64,000 nucleotides of DNA from Diplolepis rosae (GCA_030998225.1 JAPYXD010000742.1:5828001-5892000); one strand, 5' to 3'. Positions 10,736 to 22,744 are shown, counted from the stretch's first letter. Numbers and translations are program-made. Notes: a model not told the origin generated them from the letters alone.

Positions 10736-11640
10736 CTACAGTAGGAATTGAATGTTGTAATACATTAGTAGCTTCAAGTGGTTCTCCTGGGATTTGAAAT
10801 CTGCTGCATTAATTTTAATTAATTTTTCTACATGTTCATATTCATCTTGATTTAAGTGGTCTAATCGAAGAAGTTTTTTAATACATTCTACTCTGTCTTC
10901 GTCTGTTACATTATAAAATTTGCATGAGTTAATTAGAGAATTGTCAGTTTTTAAAAAGTTATTTAATATTTTACTTGATAAATCTTCGTTATTTGTTTGT
11001 TTGAAATTAATTAAATTTTCAATTTCTTTATAACATTCTTGTTCTTCAAAGTCTTCTAAATTAACTAATGGAACGGATAATGTAATTGGGATTTCATTTG
11101 TGTTTGCAAATTTTAAATAAGCTTTTCCTCTGTGGTTTTTTACAACTGCGTCACCTACGTAGACGCCATCTTGGATATGTAATCGAGGTACATACCCTTC
11201 ACTCTTTTCTGTATTTTTTATATTAACATAAAATGTTGTAACTGTTCGAGCTGGAATAGTAAATGTATTGGCAGATTTAAAAGGGTAACAGTGGTTCTCA
11301 ATTTCTAAGCATTTTGAAGTATAGTTTATATTCACACTACTATCTTGAAAAAATTCTGATCCTAATACTCCATCTTCTTCTACTGGGACTTCATTGGGAA
11401 TAATGTTAAATATCGTTGGATAACCAAAAATGTTTATTTTTACCTGTCCTAACGTGTAAAGTGGTAAATCATTAATTCCTGTAAGTTTCAATACGTTTTG
11501 GCTATTTATGGGTACTTCAGGGTTGAGAACCTTTTGTTTAATTAAATTTCGAGCAGCACCAGTATCATTCATCATGTGTGTTGGATTTTTTAGACCTTCC
11601 TCTGATATTATAATTGATGGAATTGAAGTGGACTTTGAAA
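10736..11640 (-). pseudogene. Aspartic protease and pre-RT region of Gypsy element 1
   Basis: Retropepsin that cleaves the polyprotein. MMNDTGAARNLIK holds the active-site DTG; DGVLGSEFF is the usual second motif. Then comes a spacer with GYVPRLHIQDGVYVGDAVV typical of insect Gypsy elements. The frame is shifted near 10,797, before text equivalent to the RT N-terminus, so protease and RT are uncoupled. Relative to the nucleocapsid frame this one lies at -1; no canonical slippery heptamer was seen at that junction. Confidence 0.85.
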
Positions 11641-11694
11641 TATTTATTGTTGTTGTTGTATGATCGTTAGAAGTGGATGCCAGTGGTTTTCGAT

Positions 11695-12345
11695 TTATGC
11701 TTTCCTCAGTGCACCCGTGCTGGGGAGAGCTTTGGAGTTTTCCTGATGAGCTGTTTGTGATTGGTTATTTGGTCGTATCTTGCAGTCTCGTACTAAATGA
11801 CCGGGTTGTTTACAGTAATTGCAAATTGTTTCAGTATAATTTGAATTTTGTTGAGTGTTATTATTTTGTAAAAATCTATTTTCATATGGTTTATTTCGAT
11901 TTTGAAACTGTCCTGAGTTAAAGTTTTTATACTGTCCTGGATTCAATTGTCTATTAGTATTATTAACATTATTGTTATTATTGTAAAAATTTCTAGGAAA
12001 ATTATTATTATTGTTGTATCTTTGTTGTAAAGAATTATTATTATTGTTTCTATAATTGTTATTTCTATTTTGTAAAAAATGATTGTTGTTATTATTAAAG
12101 TTATAATTTTTATTTCTTAAAAAATTGTTATTTGGAACATTATTGTAATTGTTTTTTGCAAAATTATTATTATTATTACTTCTTTGACCATTGAAATTAC
12201 TATATCCTTGTTGGTTAGGATGCAAAAATTTTTTTTGTTTATTGTTAAGAACTGCATCTTGAGCTTTACTTAAATGAAAACATTTTTCAGTTGTGTGACC
12301 TGCTTTTTACAAATTAAACAAATAGTTTTATTTTCAAGTGCTACG
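11695..12345 (-). pseudogene. Gag nucleocapsid with Asn-rich linker, two zinc knuckles
   Basis: RNA-binding part of Gag. A first CCHC knuckle (CLICKK, then AGHTTEKC) is split by a one-base loss in an A run at about 12,305. After it comes a 100-residue stretch dominated by Asn with Phe, Tyr and Arg, then a second knuckle, CNYCKQPGHLVRDC, in the open frame 11,695-12,225. The Asn-rich part is coded by AAT/AAC runs and may be a repeat expansion or prion-like RNA-binding linker. Confidence 0.85.
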
Positions 12346-12386
12346 TTGAATCGGGTGGTTTTATTATTTTTATTATTATTAGTTGA

Positions 12387-13387
12387 TTATTCGGTTTTTA
12401 AATAATCAGTATTTTTATTTCTTCGCAGTGCAGAACTTGCAGCCAATCTTCGTTCTATGTCTATTATATCATTAATTACTTCCTTAAATGTGTCCTTTTC
12501 TTCTACACGGATTTCTAACTCAGGACGCAAACCTCGTATAAAACATTGAATTACATCTCTTTCTAAATTTTGTTTGAAAGCATTATCTACCTGACCGTCA
12601 TTATTAAGTCTGTGAGCATCTTCTATTCTATCAGCAATTTCTTTAATTCTAGCAGCATAGGAAAGGACATTTTCTCTTTCCCACATAAATGTATTACCTA
12701 ATTCTCCCTGCAATTGATATACGCTTTTCGCAGGGGCATATACTCTTTTCAATTTTTCTATTAATTCCTCTATTGTTGCATACGTTGACCCAAAAATACA
12801 TTTTCGTGCCTCACCAGACAATTTACCTCTCAATAGACTATTACGGGATTATCCTGATTTATGACTTCTGTATCGCTTTTGTCGTCGTCGCTATCGTTGT
12901 TACTAATTAGAGAGTCGCGTGCCAATGAGGTTTTCAATTTTTCTTTCAAAGTTCTTTTTTCTATTGTTATTACCGTTGAGCTTAGCAAATTAGATCCGTC
13001 AAAATAAGATAACTCGTTCGTTAAAGTTTGATCTTGATTACTAGATCCTGTCACAATGCTCAAATCTGGACAGAAACTTGAATGAAATCCGCTAGTATTA
13101 CTAGAATTTTCACTTGATATGGTTTGATCATTAATTAGAGTCTTGTCGAAACGTGAATCGTCTAGCTGAAGAGTGTTATCTAATTCTTGTTCAGCAGAAA
13201 AAGTGTTTGAAATATCCTTGTATTTATTATAATCGACTAAATTTTCTTTGATTTTACCCGATCTTTTTAGTTTCAAGGAATCTATTTGATTCTGATCGAC
13301 AATTTTTGCGAGTTGATTGTCTTGTTTTGCTTTACTACGCGTAATAACTGTTTGGTCGGATTCTACAGGGGTATTTGAATTTGACAT
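12387..13387 (-). pseudogene. Gag matrix/capsid of Gypsy element 1, internally deleted
   Basis: The N-terminal frame 12,830-13,387 (MSNSNTPVESDQTVITRSKA) is hydrophilic and poorly conserved. The following frame 12,387-12,833 holds the capsid C-terminal part (LSGEARKCIFG, FIRGLRPELEIRV). The two are in different frames and the N-terminal capsid domain expected between them is missing, indicating a deletion near 12,832. Confidence 0.85.
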
Positions 13388-14438
13388 TGAGTCATTATAA
13401 ATTTACAGTTTCTTTTTGTTGAGCGTTATCTTAGATTACTTATTGTTAATTATAGATTGTTTATAACAATTTAAAAAAACTACATGTAAAATTTTGTTTG
13501 TAAATAAAGTGAAATTAGTAAAAATATAATTTTAATTTATAAAAATTCAAAAAATTTATAATAATAATTTCAAAATATAATTTAATTATTTTTATTTGTT
13601 TATAACAATAATTAATATTTTTACTCTTTTATTAGGAAATAAGATAATAAAATAAAAATATAATTCTATAAAATATTCAAATAAATAAATAATCGCTCAA
13701 TTTTCGTAAAATTATAATGTTAAATAATACATTTCTTAAAATTATAACAATATATATATATATTTTGTACCAACCACGTGTGTCCTGTAAATTATAATGA
13801 TCTATTCTATTAATTTATTGAATTATAAATTGTTTTTTAAATAAATAAAAGTGTTTATAACAAGGATCAGATAAGATTCGAGTTATGCACAATTTATTTT
13901 TCTCTAGACTGGACAAGTTAGGCTCAAGCTCAGATCCTTGGACAATCTTTGCAAATAAAAATATTCTGTTCCTTAACAGAGTTAAAATTAAAGTTATAAA
14001 CAATACAATCACAAGCACTTCGAACTTTGCCCTACCCAATGATCGTAATCAATGGTGACCGTTCAACGTACCCAAAAGGGACTTATACTCTCGTGTGCTG
14101 TTTTTTTTGTTTGTTTCAACTTAAATCAAAACTTAGTTAACAAATTAGAATAATTTTTTAAATAAGATAAGTTACTTAATCACTTAGGTTAGCCTCAAGG
14201 TCAGATCCCTGCGTGATTTTTCAAACTTATTTTATTTTATACAATTTATATAAATTATAAAATTTCAAAGAAATGATTTGTTTATTAAATCATTAAGGTT
14301 AGCCTCAAGGTCAAATCCCTTTGTGATCTAACAAATCTATTTTATTGAAATTTCAAGTTACAAGTTTAAATAATATTTCATAATCATTTATTTATTCACT
14401 AGAAATAATCAATGTGTTAATTTTCAATTGACTTGTGT
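13388..14438 (-). other. Leader of Gypsy element 1 with repeated motif
   Basis: About 1 kb of untranslated leader. A motif GTTAGCCTCAAGGTCAGATC occurs at about 14,187 and 14,298 (period about 111), with a weaker, related unit at about 13,917. No gene. Confidence 0.65.
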
Positions 14439-14457
14439 TTCCCGGGCCGATGCACCA
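14439..14457 (-). promoter_or_regulatory. Primer binding site, tRNA-Gly-like
   Basis: Fourteen bases after the 5' LTR the minus strand reads TGGTGCATCGGCCCGGGAA. This complements the 3' end of animal tRNA-Gly (ends ...GGCCGATGCA-CCA) except for one extra C. The match runs from the CCA tail inward, as expected of a primer site. Confidence 0.75.
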
Positions 14458-14471
14458 GAAAAAAGGAAGTA

Positions 14472-15323
14472 TGTTACGTCACAAATACGTAAATACTTAC
14501 TTTGATCGAAGATTCCTCGTTTTAAGTTAGGATCAAATGATCCTCGCTTAGGGATGAGGATAAGTCAATGAAAGACACAATGATTATGAAAATAATACAA
14601 ATTGAATTTATTTTACTGGTTAAAATTTCCGGATATACATTCGTTAAGACAATTCTTATATAAGGTAGGCACAGGCTGGTTGGTACGTAGGTGAGAAAGA
14701 GACAAAGAATAAAGATAGAGAGAGAGAGGTTCTGTACCTTTATGATTCGTAAGTTGTGTTGAGGTTTAATCCACACGGCGGTGAGTTGTAAGTACGGGAT
14801 CCCCACAGGTGTATTCCAAGTGTGTGAGAGAGAGACGGAGTTATAGGCCGCACAGTTATATTCCGTAAAGGGCGGTGATTCAAATTTACGACACTGTTCG
14901 AAGATCTTTACAAGATCTATTCAAGTCTACGATGACTTTTACGACTCCCGAACTTGGATTTGAAATTGTACCGGTCGAATTTTATTAATCTCAAACTCAG
15001 AGATTTTCGAAGTTAAATTGAAATGCTGCACTGGACTATTGTCGCGAGACCGGTTATAAATCCGAAGGAAAATTTAAGTGTCGAATTAGACGAAGAATTT
15101 ACTGACTGCTTTCTCTTGGTGTGGGCCTCTTTTATATTTTTTCATACAAATTGACGGTCAGCGAAAATCGTGACGTAGTCATATCTTCTTAGAGGAGAAG
15201 GGGCCTATACTGCTCAATACTTCCCCTACTCCCTATTCCCCTTTATCGATTTTCTCATAGATTTCTTAACTCAATCCAGCCTGTGTGTATTATATACATT
15301 CAAATACGTCGCGGGACGTGACA
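14472..15323 (-). repeat. 5' LTR of Gypsy element 1
   Basis: 852 bp, TG...CA ends, partner of 4546-5397. Followed by TATT, the target duplication. Confidence 0.95.
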
Positions 15324-15327
15324 TATT

Positions 15328-15862
15328 CTACACTCAACATTACTTGATTGGAATTAAAACAATAGGAATAAATTAAGTTAAATTTATATTTAAGACTATT
15401 AATGTACTGAATAATAAACCAGCAATATTTTTATGAATTTTTTTCATTATTTTAATGGAAAGAAAGAAATATATATTATGTATTCGCAAAGAAAGACTCT
15501 AACCAAAAAGAAAATTATTCAAACCATAGAAAATATGTTCTTGAAATTGGAAGTTCTGATATTTTGATATTTTGATATTGGAAGATATTTTTTAATTTAA
15601 TTTCCCCGACACTCCAAGTTGATTAAAATTATTGTCAAAAGAATTTATTCACTTACTTTTATTTTTAAATTCTTACCAAACTTTATTAAATTTATAGTTG
15701 AGGAAAAGAATTTGCAAAATAAAATAAAGAGGGTATAGAAGTGGTTTGGATTATAATTATAATTATTTTAAAATAATTTATTAAATATATATGAATTGCA
15801 AGAATATATATATAGATTTATTTAGATTTATTTTAGATTTATTAGAACCGCATCATTTTTAA
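15328..15862. other. AT-rich intergenic DNA
   Basis: No gene seen; ATATAT and GATATTTT tracts only. Confidence 0.5.
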
Positions 15863-17617
15863 AAAGGGCATAACCGGGTTTCTATGTGAAATCGGCCTTG
15901 AAACCAAATCAAATTTCGCTTCGACTATATGGAAGAGGTTGAGCAAGAGATGATTTTGCCAAATTTTCAGATCATAATTCGCCATTTTGAATGAGTAGTG
16001 ATGGATTTTACCATTTTCGTTTATTGCGTTTATAAGCTAAACTAATCATAGGAAAATTTTGAAAAAAATCAGGATTGTTTTTTCCAATAAAAAATACATT
16101 TGTGAATTTTTGCAGATTTTTTATGCATAATTCGTGATGCAAAAAATTGCGAAAATTTTTACACACAATTTTATTCATGTTTGATTTGCGCGGGTACTCT
16201 TTTGAATTATGCTATTCATTAGCTACCTATTGATAATTAAAACAGAATTTTTGCAGATTTTTGCAAGGTGTGGATGGGGGTGAAAAAAAATAAAAACCGT
16301 CAAAATACACATTCTTTCAACATCTTATTATTAAAGCACTTTTTATAATAATAGTAGAATAATGAAAAAAAATTGTTATTTGCTAATAAACCTCTAACAC
16401 GGTTTACTGCTGAAATTTTTGCAAAATATTTTGCGAATTTTGGTTGTTGCGAAAAATCGAAATTTTTACATGCATTCTGAACAAATGGTTGATTGTGATT
16501 ATTTGCAAGTCGAAATAGTGTTGCAAAAAATACCTTTTCGTATTCTTGAATATTTTTCGAATATACAGGTGAAATTAATTTCTCTTTGTTAAAAATAACA
16601 TACTCATTTTTCCACACAAGACATGAAAAATACCCTCAAATCGTCCTTCAGTTAGTTAACATCTTGAAATTTTAATGAACACAAATGATAAGAAAAGCTC
16701 GTAAATTAAATAGTGAATTAACTTGGATTTCTGGATAACAAACGATTTTCAGCAGCTATTTTGCATTACATTACTTACATTTTCGTTACATTTCTTTATG
16801 AAAGTTTGCCCGTTAAAAAATTTAGTCCGTTCAAAAACTTTTCGTTTTGAATCAAAGTGATATATAATATGTAAATTGGTTTTCCTACAAAAGTATATTT
16901 TTTTGCCATCGAGTTTTTACAAATATAGACGGTTAATTGTATTTTCATAGCAATTCATACTCCATAAGTGGCTGAATATTTGCCAAGCATAGATATTTTT
17001 TTCAATTATAAATTATTCATCATCGCATTCATTCACGCAACACTCTTTCGACTTGCGAATAATCACAATCAACTGTTTCTTCACAATGCATTTAAAAATT
17101 TCGATTTTTCGCAACAAACAAAATTTAAAAAATCTTTTGCAACAATTTCAGCAGTAAACCGTCTTGGAGATTAATTACCAAATACAATTTTTTTTCATTT
17201 GTCTACTATTATTATAAAAAGTGCTTTAATAATAAGATGGAAGAATGTGTATTTTGACGGTTTTTATTTTTTTACCCCCATCCACACCTTGCAAAAATCT
17301 GCAAAAATTCTGTTTTAATTATCGATAGGTAACTAATGAAGAGCATAATTCAAAAGAGTGGTCGCGCAAATCAAACATGAATAAAATTGTGTGCAAAAAT
17401 TTTCGCAATTTCTTGCATCACGAATTATGCATAAAAAAATCTGCAAAAATTCACAAATGTATCTTTTATTGGAAAAAACAATCCTGATTTTTTTCAAAAT
17501 CTTCCTACGATTAGTTTAGCTTAAAAACGCAAAAAACGAAAATGGTCAAATATAGTCGATGCGAAATTTGATTTGGTTTCGAGGCCGATTTCACATAGAA
17601 ACCCGGTTATGCCCTTT
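15863..17617. mobile_element. Long foldback element, copy 1
   Basis: Begins AAAGGGCATAACCGGGTTTC and ends with its complement. The two arms (about 15,863-16,620 and 16,970-17,617) are imperfect inverted repeats of 650-750 bp around a single-copy centre of about 350 bp. No flanking target duplication is obvious. Small open frames in both arms (for example ATLFRLANNHNQ) are mirror copies created by the repeat, not genes. A second copy with the centre in the other orientation lies at 62,428-63,806. Confidence 0.8.
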
Positions 17618-18159
17618 GGCTCGATGCGATAAGAAAATAAGTTTGGGCAAAAATAAAATTTATTAATAAAATTATTTTTTTGTATTTCAAATTTTTTTCA
17701 TGAAAAATAATCTTCTCTCTTTCAAATTAGCCCTTCAATAATAATATTGCTATTCCTGAAAGCAAAATTATCTATTTTTGCCTGAGGTCTAATTTTCGTG
17801 AATGAACTACCTTAATACAATTACTTTAATACCTAGACAAAATTTCAAGTGTTTATCTTTTTAACTTTTCTCCTGGAAAATTCGAGAAAATGTTATAGCT
17901 TTTTGACCCAACAAGGTAGAAATCCCCCTTAACTTGGAACATGAATAAAATTTGGGGTAATGAATGAGCTCGATCAGCCTGAGGATTTATTTAGATAGGC
18001 ATCCTAAAATATTAAAAAGTGGATAAAAATTATGAAATTTCCACACCTAAAAGAAGTCCTAAAAATCATGCTTTAACTAAGTACAAGATCTCGAATCTGT
18101 AAATTACCTATTCATATAATTGAATATGTATGAAATTGAAAAATATTATTTAGTTTTTC
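17618..18159. repeat. AT-rich DNA with a dispersed repeat
   Basis: The stretch 17,625-17,815 (GATAAGAAAATAAG through TATTTTTGCCTGAGGTC) closely resembles 60,930-61,110. No gene. Confidence 0.55.
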
Positions 18160-18166
18160 AAAATGT

Positions 18167-18195
18167 GTTTCGGTTCTTATCGGAGCCCTCATCAG
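18167..18195 (-). ncRNA. Hammerhead-like core, left tip
   Basis: Minus strand: CTGATGAGGGCTCCGATA then AGAACCGAAAC. The CTGATGA and GAAA boxes are intact; stem GGCTC/GAACC has one mismatch. No UH cleavage side or stem III could be identified with confidence, so activity is unproven. Confidence 0.5.
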
Positions 18196-18674
18196 AGATT
18201 TATTTTTCAAATAAAAAATGCATGATAAAAAGTTGTTAACTTAGGATTTCTTTGTTGGAAATTTTTAAAAATCAACATAGTTTTACATGCGAGACAATAA
18301 GAAACTTGACATTGTTTCGAAAGAAGAGGTTGAAAGAATTCAACAATTTTTAAAATATTTTTTTGGGATAAAATAATTGTAAATAATTTTAAATTAATAG
18401 ATTGAGTTCGAAATTTTTCCACAGAGACTTGGGCTCAAATCCCAGTGCAGTCGAAAGCGTCTTTTTTCCACACAAAGAATTCAAATTCTTCAAATTGAAA
18501 ATAATGTTGTGGGATATTATTACTTGGTTTCATATCGATGAAAGGACTTAATGATAATTGTAGGCAGCTTTTTACAAGTTTTCTTTCTCAAATGTTGATT
18601 TTTAAAAATTTCCATCAAAGAAATCTTAAGTTAATAACTTTTTATTATGCATTTTTTACTTTAAAAATAAATCA

Positions 18675-18703
18675 CTGATGAGGGTTTCGATCAGAACAGA
18701 AAC
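18675..18703 (+). ncRNA. Hammerhead-like core, right tip
   Basis: CTGATGAGGGTTTCGATCAG then AACAGAAAC: boxes present, stem weakened. Inverted partner of 18,167-18,195. Confidence 0.45.
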
Positions 18704-18710
18704 TTCTATA

Positions 18711-19103
18711 ACTGCGTAAATCTAAGTTTTTATTTACTTTGGAACCTAGAGTCAAGTATCAACAGCAACACATATCTTCAATTAAAATACTTTTAAAAAT
18801 TCACTTTTAAAATATTTTGGATCTTAATTATTAATTTAATATAATTTAAAAGTTCGACACTTATTTAGAAATTATTTTTTATTCGTAATTGTAATTCTTA
18901 ATTAATCATCATGCCATAACTTTTGTTTACATTATGTTGTCAAGCTGTCAAATTTGACATTCCTAACCTTAAAAGTCTTTGAAACGAATTTTTGGCTCTG
19001 CTTTATCCAAACGTTATCGACATTTCTTTGCTGGGTTTGATTTGGCTTGGTAGTACGATGAGGGCAGCACTGCGATATGGCGGAAAAAGTGGTTAGCTAT
19101 ATC
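18711..19103. other. AT-rich intergenic DNA
   Basis: No gene seen. Confidence 0.5.
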
Positions 19104-19486
19104 GTTGAGTGAAGATAGGTATAGAGGAGACATCCAGGGCGATTGAATGGTCCAAACCTTGTGGGGAAAGACGCCAGGGGTAGGTAAAGTTCCGGAACCA
19201 ACCACGGGGATCGACACTTTCGAAAGTCAACAAAATCTCACGGATAAGAAGTAAGTTGTAGGAGTAAGGCCTAAACTTGTGTTGGTGAGTCTGCTGTATT
19301 CGTGATGGGTCAGGTAGTCCTCGTCGATTCAACCCTAGCTTGTCGACAGAATTTCACAAAATAGCCTTTTACCTCTTTTCCTTCTACTTCGCTCTTTACT
19401 AGTCTTTTCCTAAAATCGGATATATATTTTTTTTAAATATATATATAAAATTAAAATAGTAGATTGTATTGACCCTTGATTTAATT

Positions 19487-19537
19487 CATAATACTTCTAA
19501 AGCCAATGCAAAGGTACCAAGTATTATGAATTATATA
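19487..19537. repeat. Short hairpin inside the palindrome arm
   Basis: TAATTCATAATACTT and its exact complement flank CTAAAGCCAATGCAAAGGTACC. The same block occurs in the other arm near 21,670-21,720, and a variant at about 48,193-48,270 carries extra bases resembling the end of the Penelope element. Confidence 0.6.
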
Positions 19538-21508
19538 TATAAAATAATACATAAAAGAGTATATGTAAAATATTTTATATTATAATTTTTATAATATAAT
19601 ATATATGTATTTTATATATATATATAATATTATGTATTATATTATATTTTATATTATAAATTTTGTATTATAATATATAAAAGAATATATATAAATATTA
19701 AATATATATAAATAAACCCTGTATTAGAATTAACAATTTTTTTTTGAAATTTATTACATATTTATTGACAAATCGTTTTCAATATTCTTTCATTATCTTG
19801 ATTACAATACTGAAGACATATAGACAATGGAAATAAATTATCAATGATGATATTTTGAAAGTTTAATTTTCATACAATTATAATTATAAATATTATTCTC
19901 TATAGGGATACAATAATTATTGCTTTTTTTTAAAAATGTACAATTCTTAGAAAAATTAAAATTAAAACAAAGTATTGCTTTTAATATATAATAATTTGGT
20001 AGAGAATGTTAGAGAAAAAAAGATTCTCTACAACTTGACCGTTTCCGATTTTTAAAAATGAATTCTTTAATGGCTGAAATTATGAAAAAACAGTTTTTCA
20101 AAACAAAATTTTCAAAAACAAAATTATAAATATCAAATCCAAGCACTTGCAGGTGCAAAGTGTAGGCGTTATAAACGGATTTTTACAGAGGGTCTATAAA
20201 ATCTTGACTTAGTTTCTAGATCTACAGAATTATGACATGGAAGAATATTGTTATTTGTACGAATGCATCAATATTTTTCTTTGGATTTAAAAAAATTTGA
20301 TTGCAAACTAGTTCCTGTAAATTATCTGTCTTAATTTAGTCGATTCAATGGAATTTAATAAATAGAATTTATTCAATAAAAAATAAATGACAGAATTTAC
20401 GTAAATCAATTATTTGAGTCCCCAGCAATTTTTAATTATGATTAAAATGTTTTTTTTATTACTTAAACAGAGAAAAATCATTTCAATTAATCTATAGTAA
20501 AGAAGTAATAAAGTTAAAATGATTCATTTTTTATTTTTGGTTTGTAATATGTAATAACTTCCAAAAAAAAATTGTGAATATTTTTATTTTTTCAAAATAT
20601 AAATCCGATCTTAAAAAAAGACAAGTCAAGAACGAAGTAGAAGGAAATTCATTTATTTTTTATTGAATATATTTTATTGATTGAATTCCATTGAATTGAT
20701 TGAAATAAGTCAGATAATTTACAGGAATTAGTTTGAAATCAAATTTTTGAAATTCAAAGAAAAATATTGATGTATTCGTCCAAATAATAATGTTCTTTCC
20801 TGTCATAATTCTGTAGATCTGAAAACTAAGTTAAGATTTTATAAATTCTTTGTAAAAATTCTTTCATAACGCCTATACTTTGCACCTGCAGATAGGTGGA
20901 TTTGAGATTTATAATCTGAAAAATGATGATCGAAGAGATGGTTCTTTATAATTACATTGCTGCTTTACAGTAAATGCTAAGTAGTCGTAAAAGAACCCTT
21001 TCGCCTTTCTTACTGTCAAATTCTATAAAATAACTTCAGATCTGAAGCTGGTCATTTACATTCTCTAACAAATTATTATATATTAAGAGCAATACTTTGT
21101 TTTAATTTTAGTTTTTCTAAGAATTGTAAATTTTTTTAAAAAAGCAAATATTATTGTATCCCTATAGAGAATAATATTAACTTTGTAACCGTATTGTATA
21201 AACGAAAATTATATTGTATGAAAATTAAACTTTCAAAATATCATCATTGATAATTTATTTCCATTGTCTATATGTCTTCAGTATTGTAATCAAGATAATG
21301 AAAGAATATTGAAAACGATTTGTCAATAAATATGTAATAAATTTCAAAAAAAAATTGTTAATTCTAATACAGGGTTTATTTATATATATTTAATATTTAT
21401 ATATATTCTTTTATACATATATTATAATACAAAATTTATAATATAAAATATTTTATATATATTATATTATAAAATTTATAATATAAAATATAATATAATA
21501 CATAATAT

Positions 21509-21515
<7 letters not shown>

Positions 21516-21588
<73 letters not shown>
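21516..21588. repeat. (TA)n microsatellite
   Basis: About 36 uninterrupted AT units in the right arm of the palindrome; the left arm holds only a short equivalent near 19,612. Confidence 0.95.
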
Positions 21589-21593
<5 letters not shown>

Positions 21594-22130
21594 CATATAT
21601 ATTATATTATAAAAATTATAATATAAAATATTTTACATATACTCTTTTATGTATTATTTTATATATATAATTCATAATACTTGGTACCTTTGCATTGGCT
21701 TAAGAAGTATTATGAATTAAATCAAGGGTCAATACAATCTACTATTTTAATTTTATATATATATTTTTTAAAAATATATATCCAATTTTAGGAAAAGACT
21801 AGTGAAGAGCGAAGTACAAGGAAAAGAGGTAAAAAGCTATTTTGTAAAATCTTGCTAGGGTTGAATTGACGAGGACTACCTGACCCATCACGAATACAGC
21901 AGACTCACCAACACAAGTTTAGGCCTGTTTAGGCCTTACTCCTACAACTTACTTCTTATCCGTGAGATTTTGTTGACTTACGAAAGTGTCGATCCCCGTG
22001 GTTGGTTCCGGAACTTTACCTACCCCTGGCGTCTTTCCCCGCAAGGTTTGGACCATTCAATCGCCCTGGATGTCTCCTCTATACCTATCTTCACTCAACG
22101 GCTATATATATCGTTCTCCCACTCTGACGC

Positions 22131-22165
22131 CCTGCACCGCATCTAGGTTTATAATATCTTTGCCA
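22131..22165 (+). mobile_element. Scrap shared with the left edge of the window
   Basis: CCTGCACCGCATCTAGGTTT and the following ATAATATCTTTG match the minus strand at 338-369 with one change. Probably the end of the same non-LTR family. Confidence 0.4.
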
Positions 22166-22231
22166 TAAGGCAATCTTTGAGATATTTTTTTAAGAATCCA
22201 TATCATCTTTTATCTGCATTTATGTATTCCA

Positions 22232-22560
22232 GAGGGAAAGTACATAACATAACCTAAAAACACATCCTTTATACATTATGTGTAGCGCTTGACTGTTTTT
22301 ATCCATACAAATGCATTTCCGAATGAAACTATAAAACATAACCTACAAGTATATGTTTTGTGTATCTGATGTAGCATTTGACCTTTCCAATCGATAAAAA
22401 CACAAATTTCAAATTGAAATTAAAAGCGTAACCTAAAAAATCCCTTTTATGGAATTGGTTTAGCATTTGACTGTTTTTCATTAAGAAATTTACTTTTTGC
22501 AACGAAAATGATGAAAACGCAAAACAGAACCTAATAATACATCTCCTGTGTATTTTTTTG
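22232..22560. repeat. Degenerate tandem repeat, about 105-115 bp unit
   Basis: Four units start with ATAACCTAAAAACACATC, ATAACCTACAAGTATATG, GTAACCTAAAAAATCCC and AGAACCTAATAATACATC. Three include TAGCNNTTGAC(T/C)GTTTTT. Strongly diverged, so old. Confidence 0.6.
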
Positions 22561-22744
22561 TAACTTTATTTTCTTCAATCACATTTCATGCAAAATTGTC
22601 TGTTTTGTTCGTTCAGAGAAATTAAAGTTTTTGAATTTTCCCACTAAACTTACATGTAGCTCCATCTGTTACTTTATATGACGAATGTCTACACTTATTA
22701 CCAACATTCATCTGCATTTTGATAACCGTATGCCTTTATTGTAC

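Larger units (their letters stand above)
4546..15323 (-). mobile_element. Ty3/Gypsy LTR retrotransposon, full length but coding-dead
   Basis: Two 852-bp direct repeats (4546-5397 and 14472-15323), each with TG...CA ends, flank a 9.1-kb interior. TATT at 4542-4545 and 15324-15327 is a 4-bp target duplication, so this is an original insertion. I count five differences between the LTRs (about 99.4% identity, equal length). On the minus strand the order is PBS, leader, gag, protease, RT, RNase H, a long tether, integrase, PPT: the Gypsy order. At least nine breaks (stops, frameshifts, two deletions) destroy every product, including loss of the RT active site. It must have been mobilised by another copy's proteins or have decayed unusually fast. 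Confidence 0.95.
18160..18710. mobile_element. Penelope-type foldback with hammerhead-like tips
   Basis: Left arm 18,160-18,275 and right arm 18,590-18,710 are inverted repeats (GCATGATAAAAAGTTGTTAA versus its complement). Each ends in a hammerhead-like core. The 300-bp middle has no gene. Confidence 0.7.
19104..22107. repeat. 3-kb palindrome (large inverted repeat)
   Basis: The outer ends GTTGAGTGAAGATAGG (19,104) and its complement (to about 22,107) start arms of about 1.29 kb (to about 20,395) and 1.45 kb (from about 20,648). Identity is high at the tips, where both arms carry the phrase for VVGSGTLPTPGVFP, and lower inward. The right arm is longer mainly because of a (TA)n expansion. A 40-bp piece of the arm (GACAAGTCAAGAACGAAGTA at about 20,618) recurs in the centre. 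No TIR signature of a known transposon and no credible gene; frames in the tips are mirror images. Confidence 0.85.

Noticed and set aside
16300..17174. Frames with ATLFRLANNHNQ in both foldback arms
   Set aside because: Same arm sequence read from each side; no start or domain, and the 62-63 kb copy breaks the frame.
19014..22168. Frames with VVGSGTLPTPGVFP and RGLPDPSRIQQ
   Set aside because: They are mirror images in the two palindrome arms, with no known domain and conflicting overlapping frames; repeat by-products.
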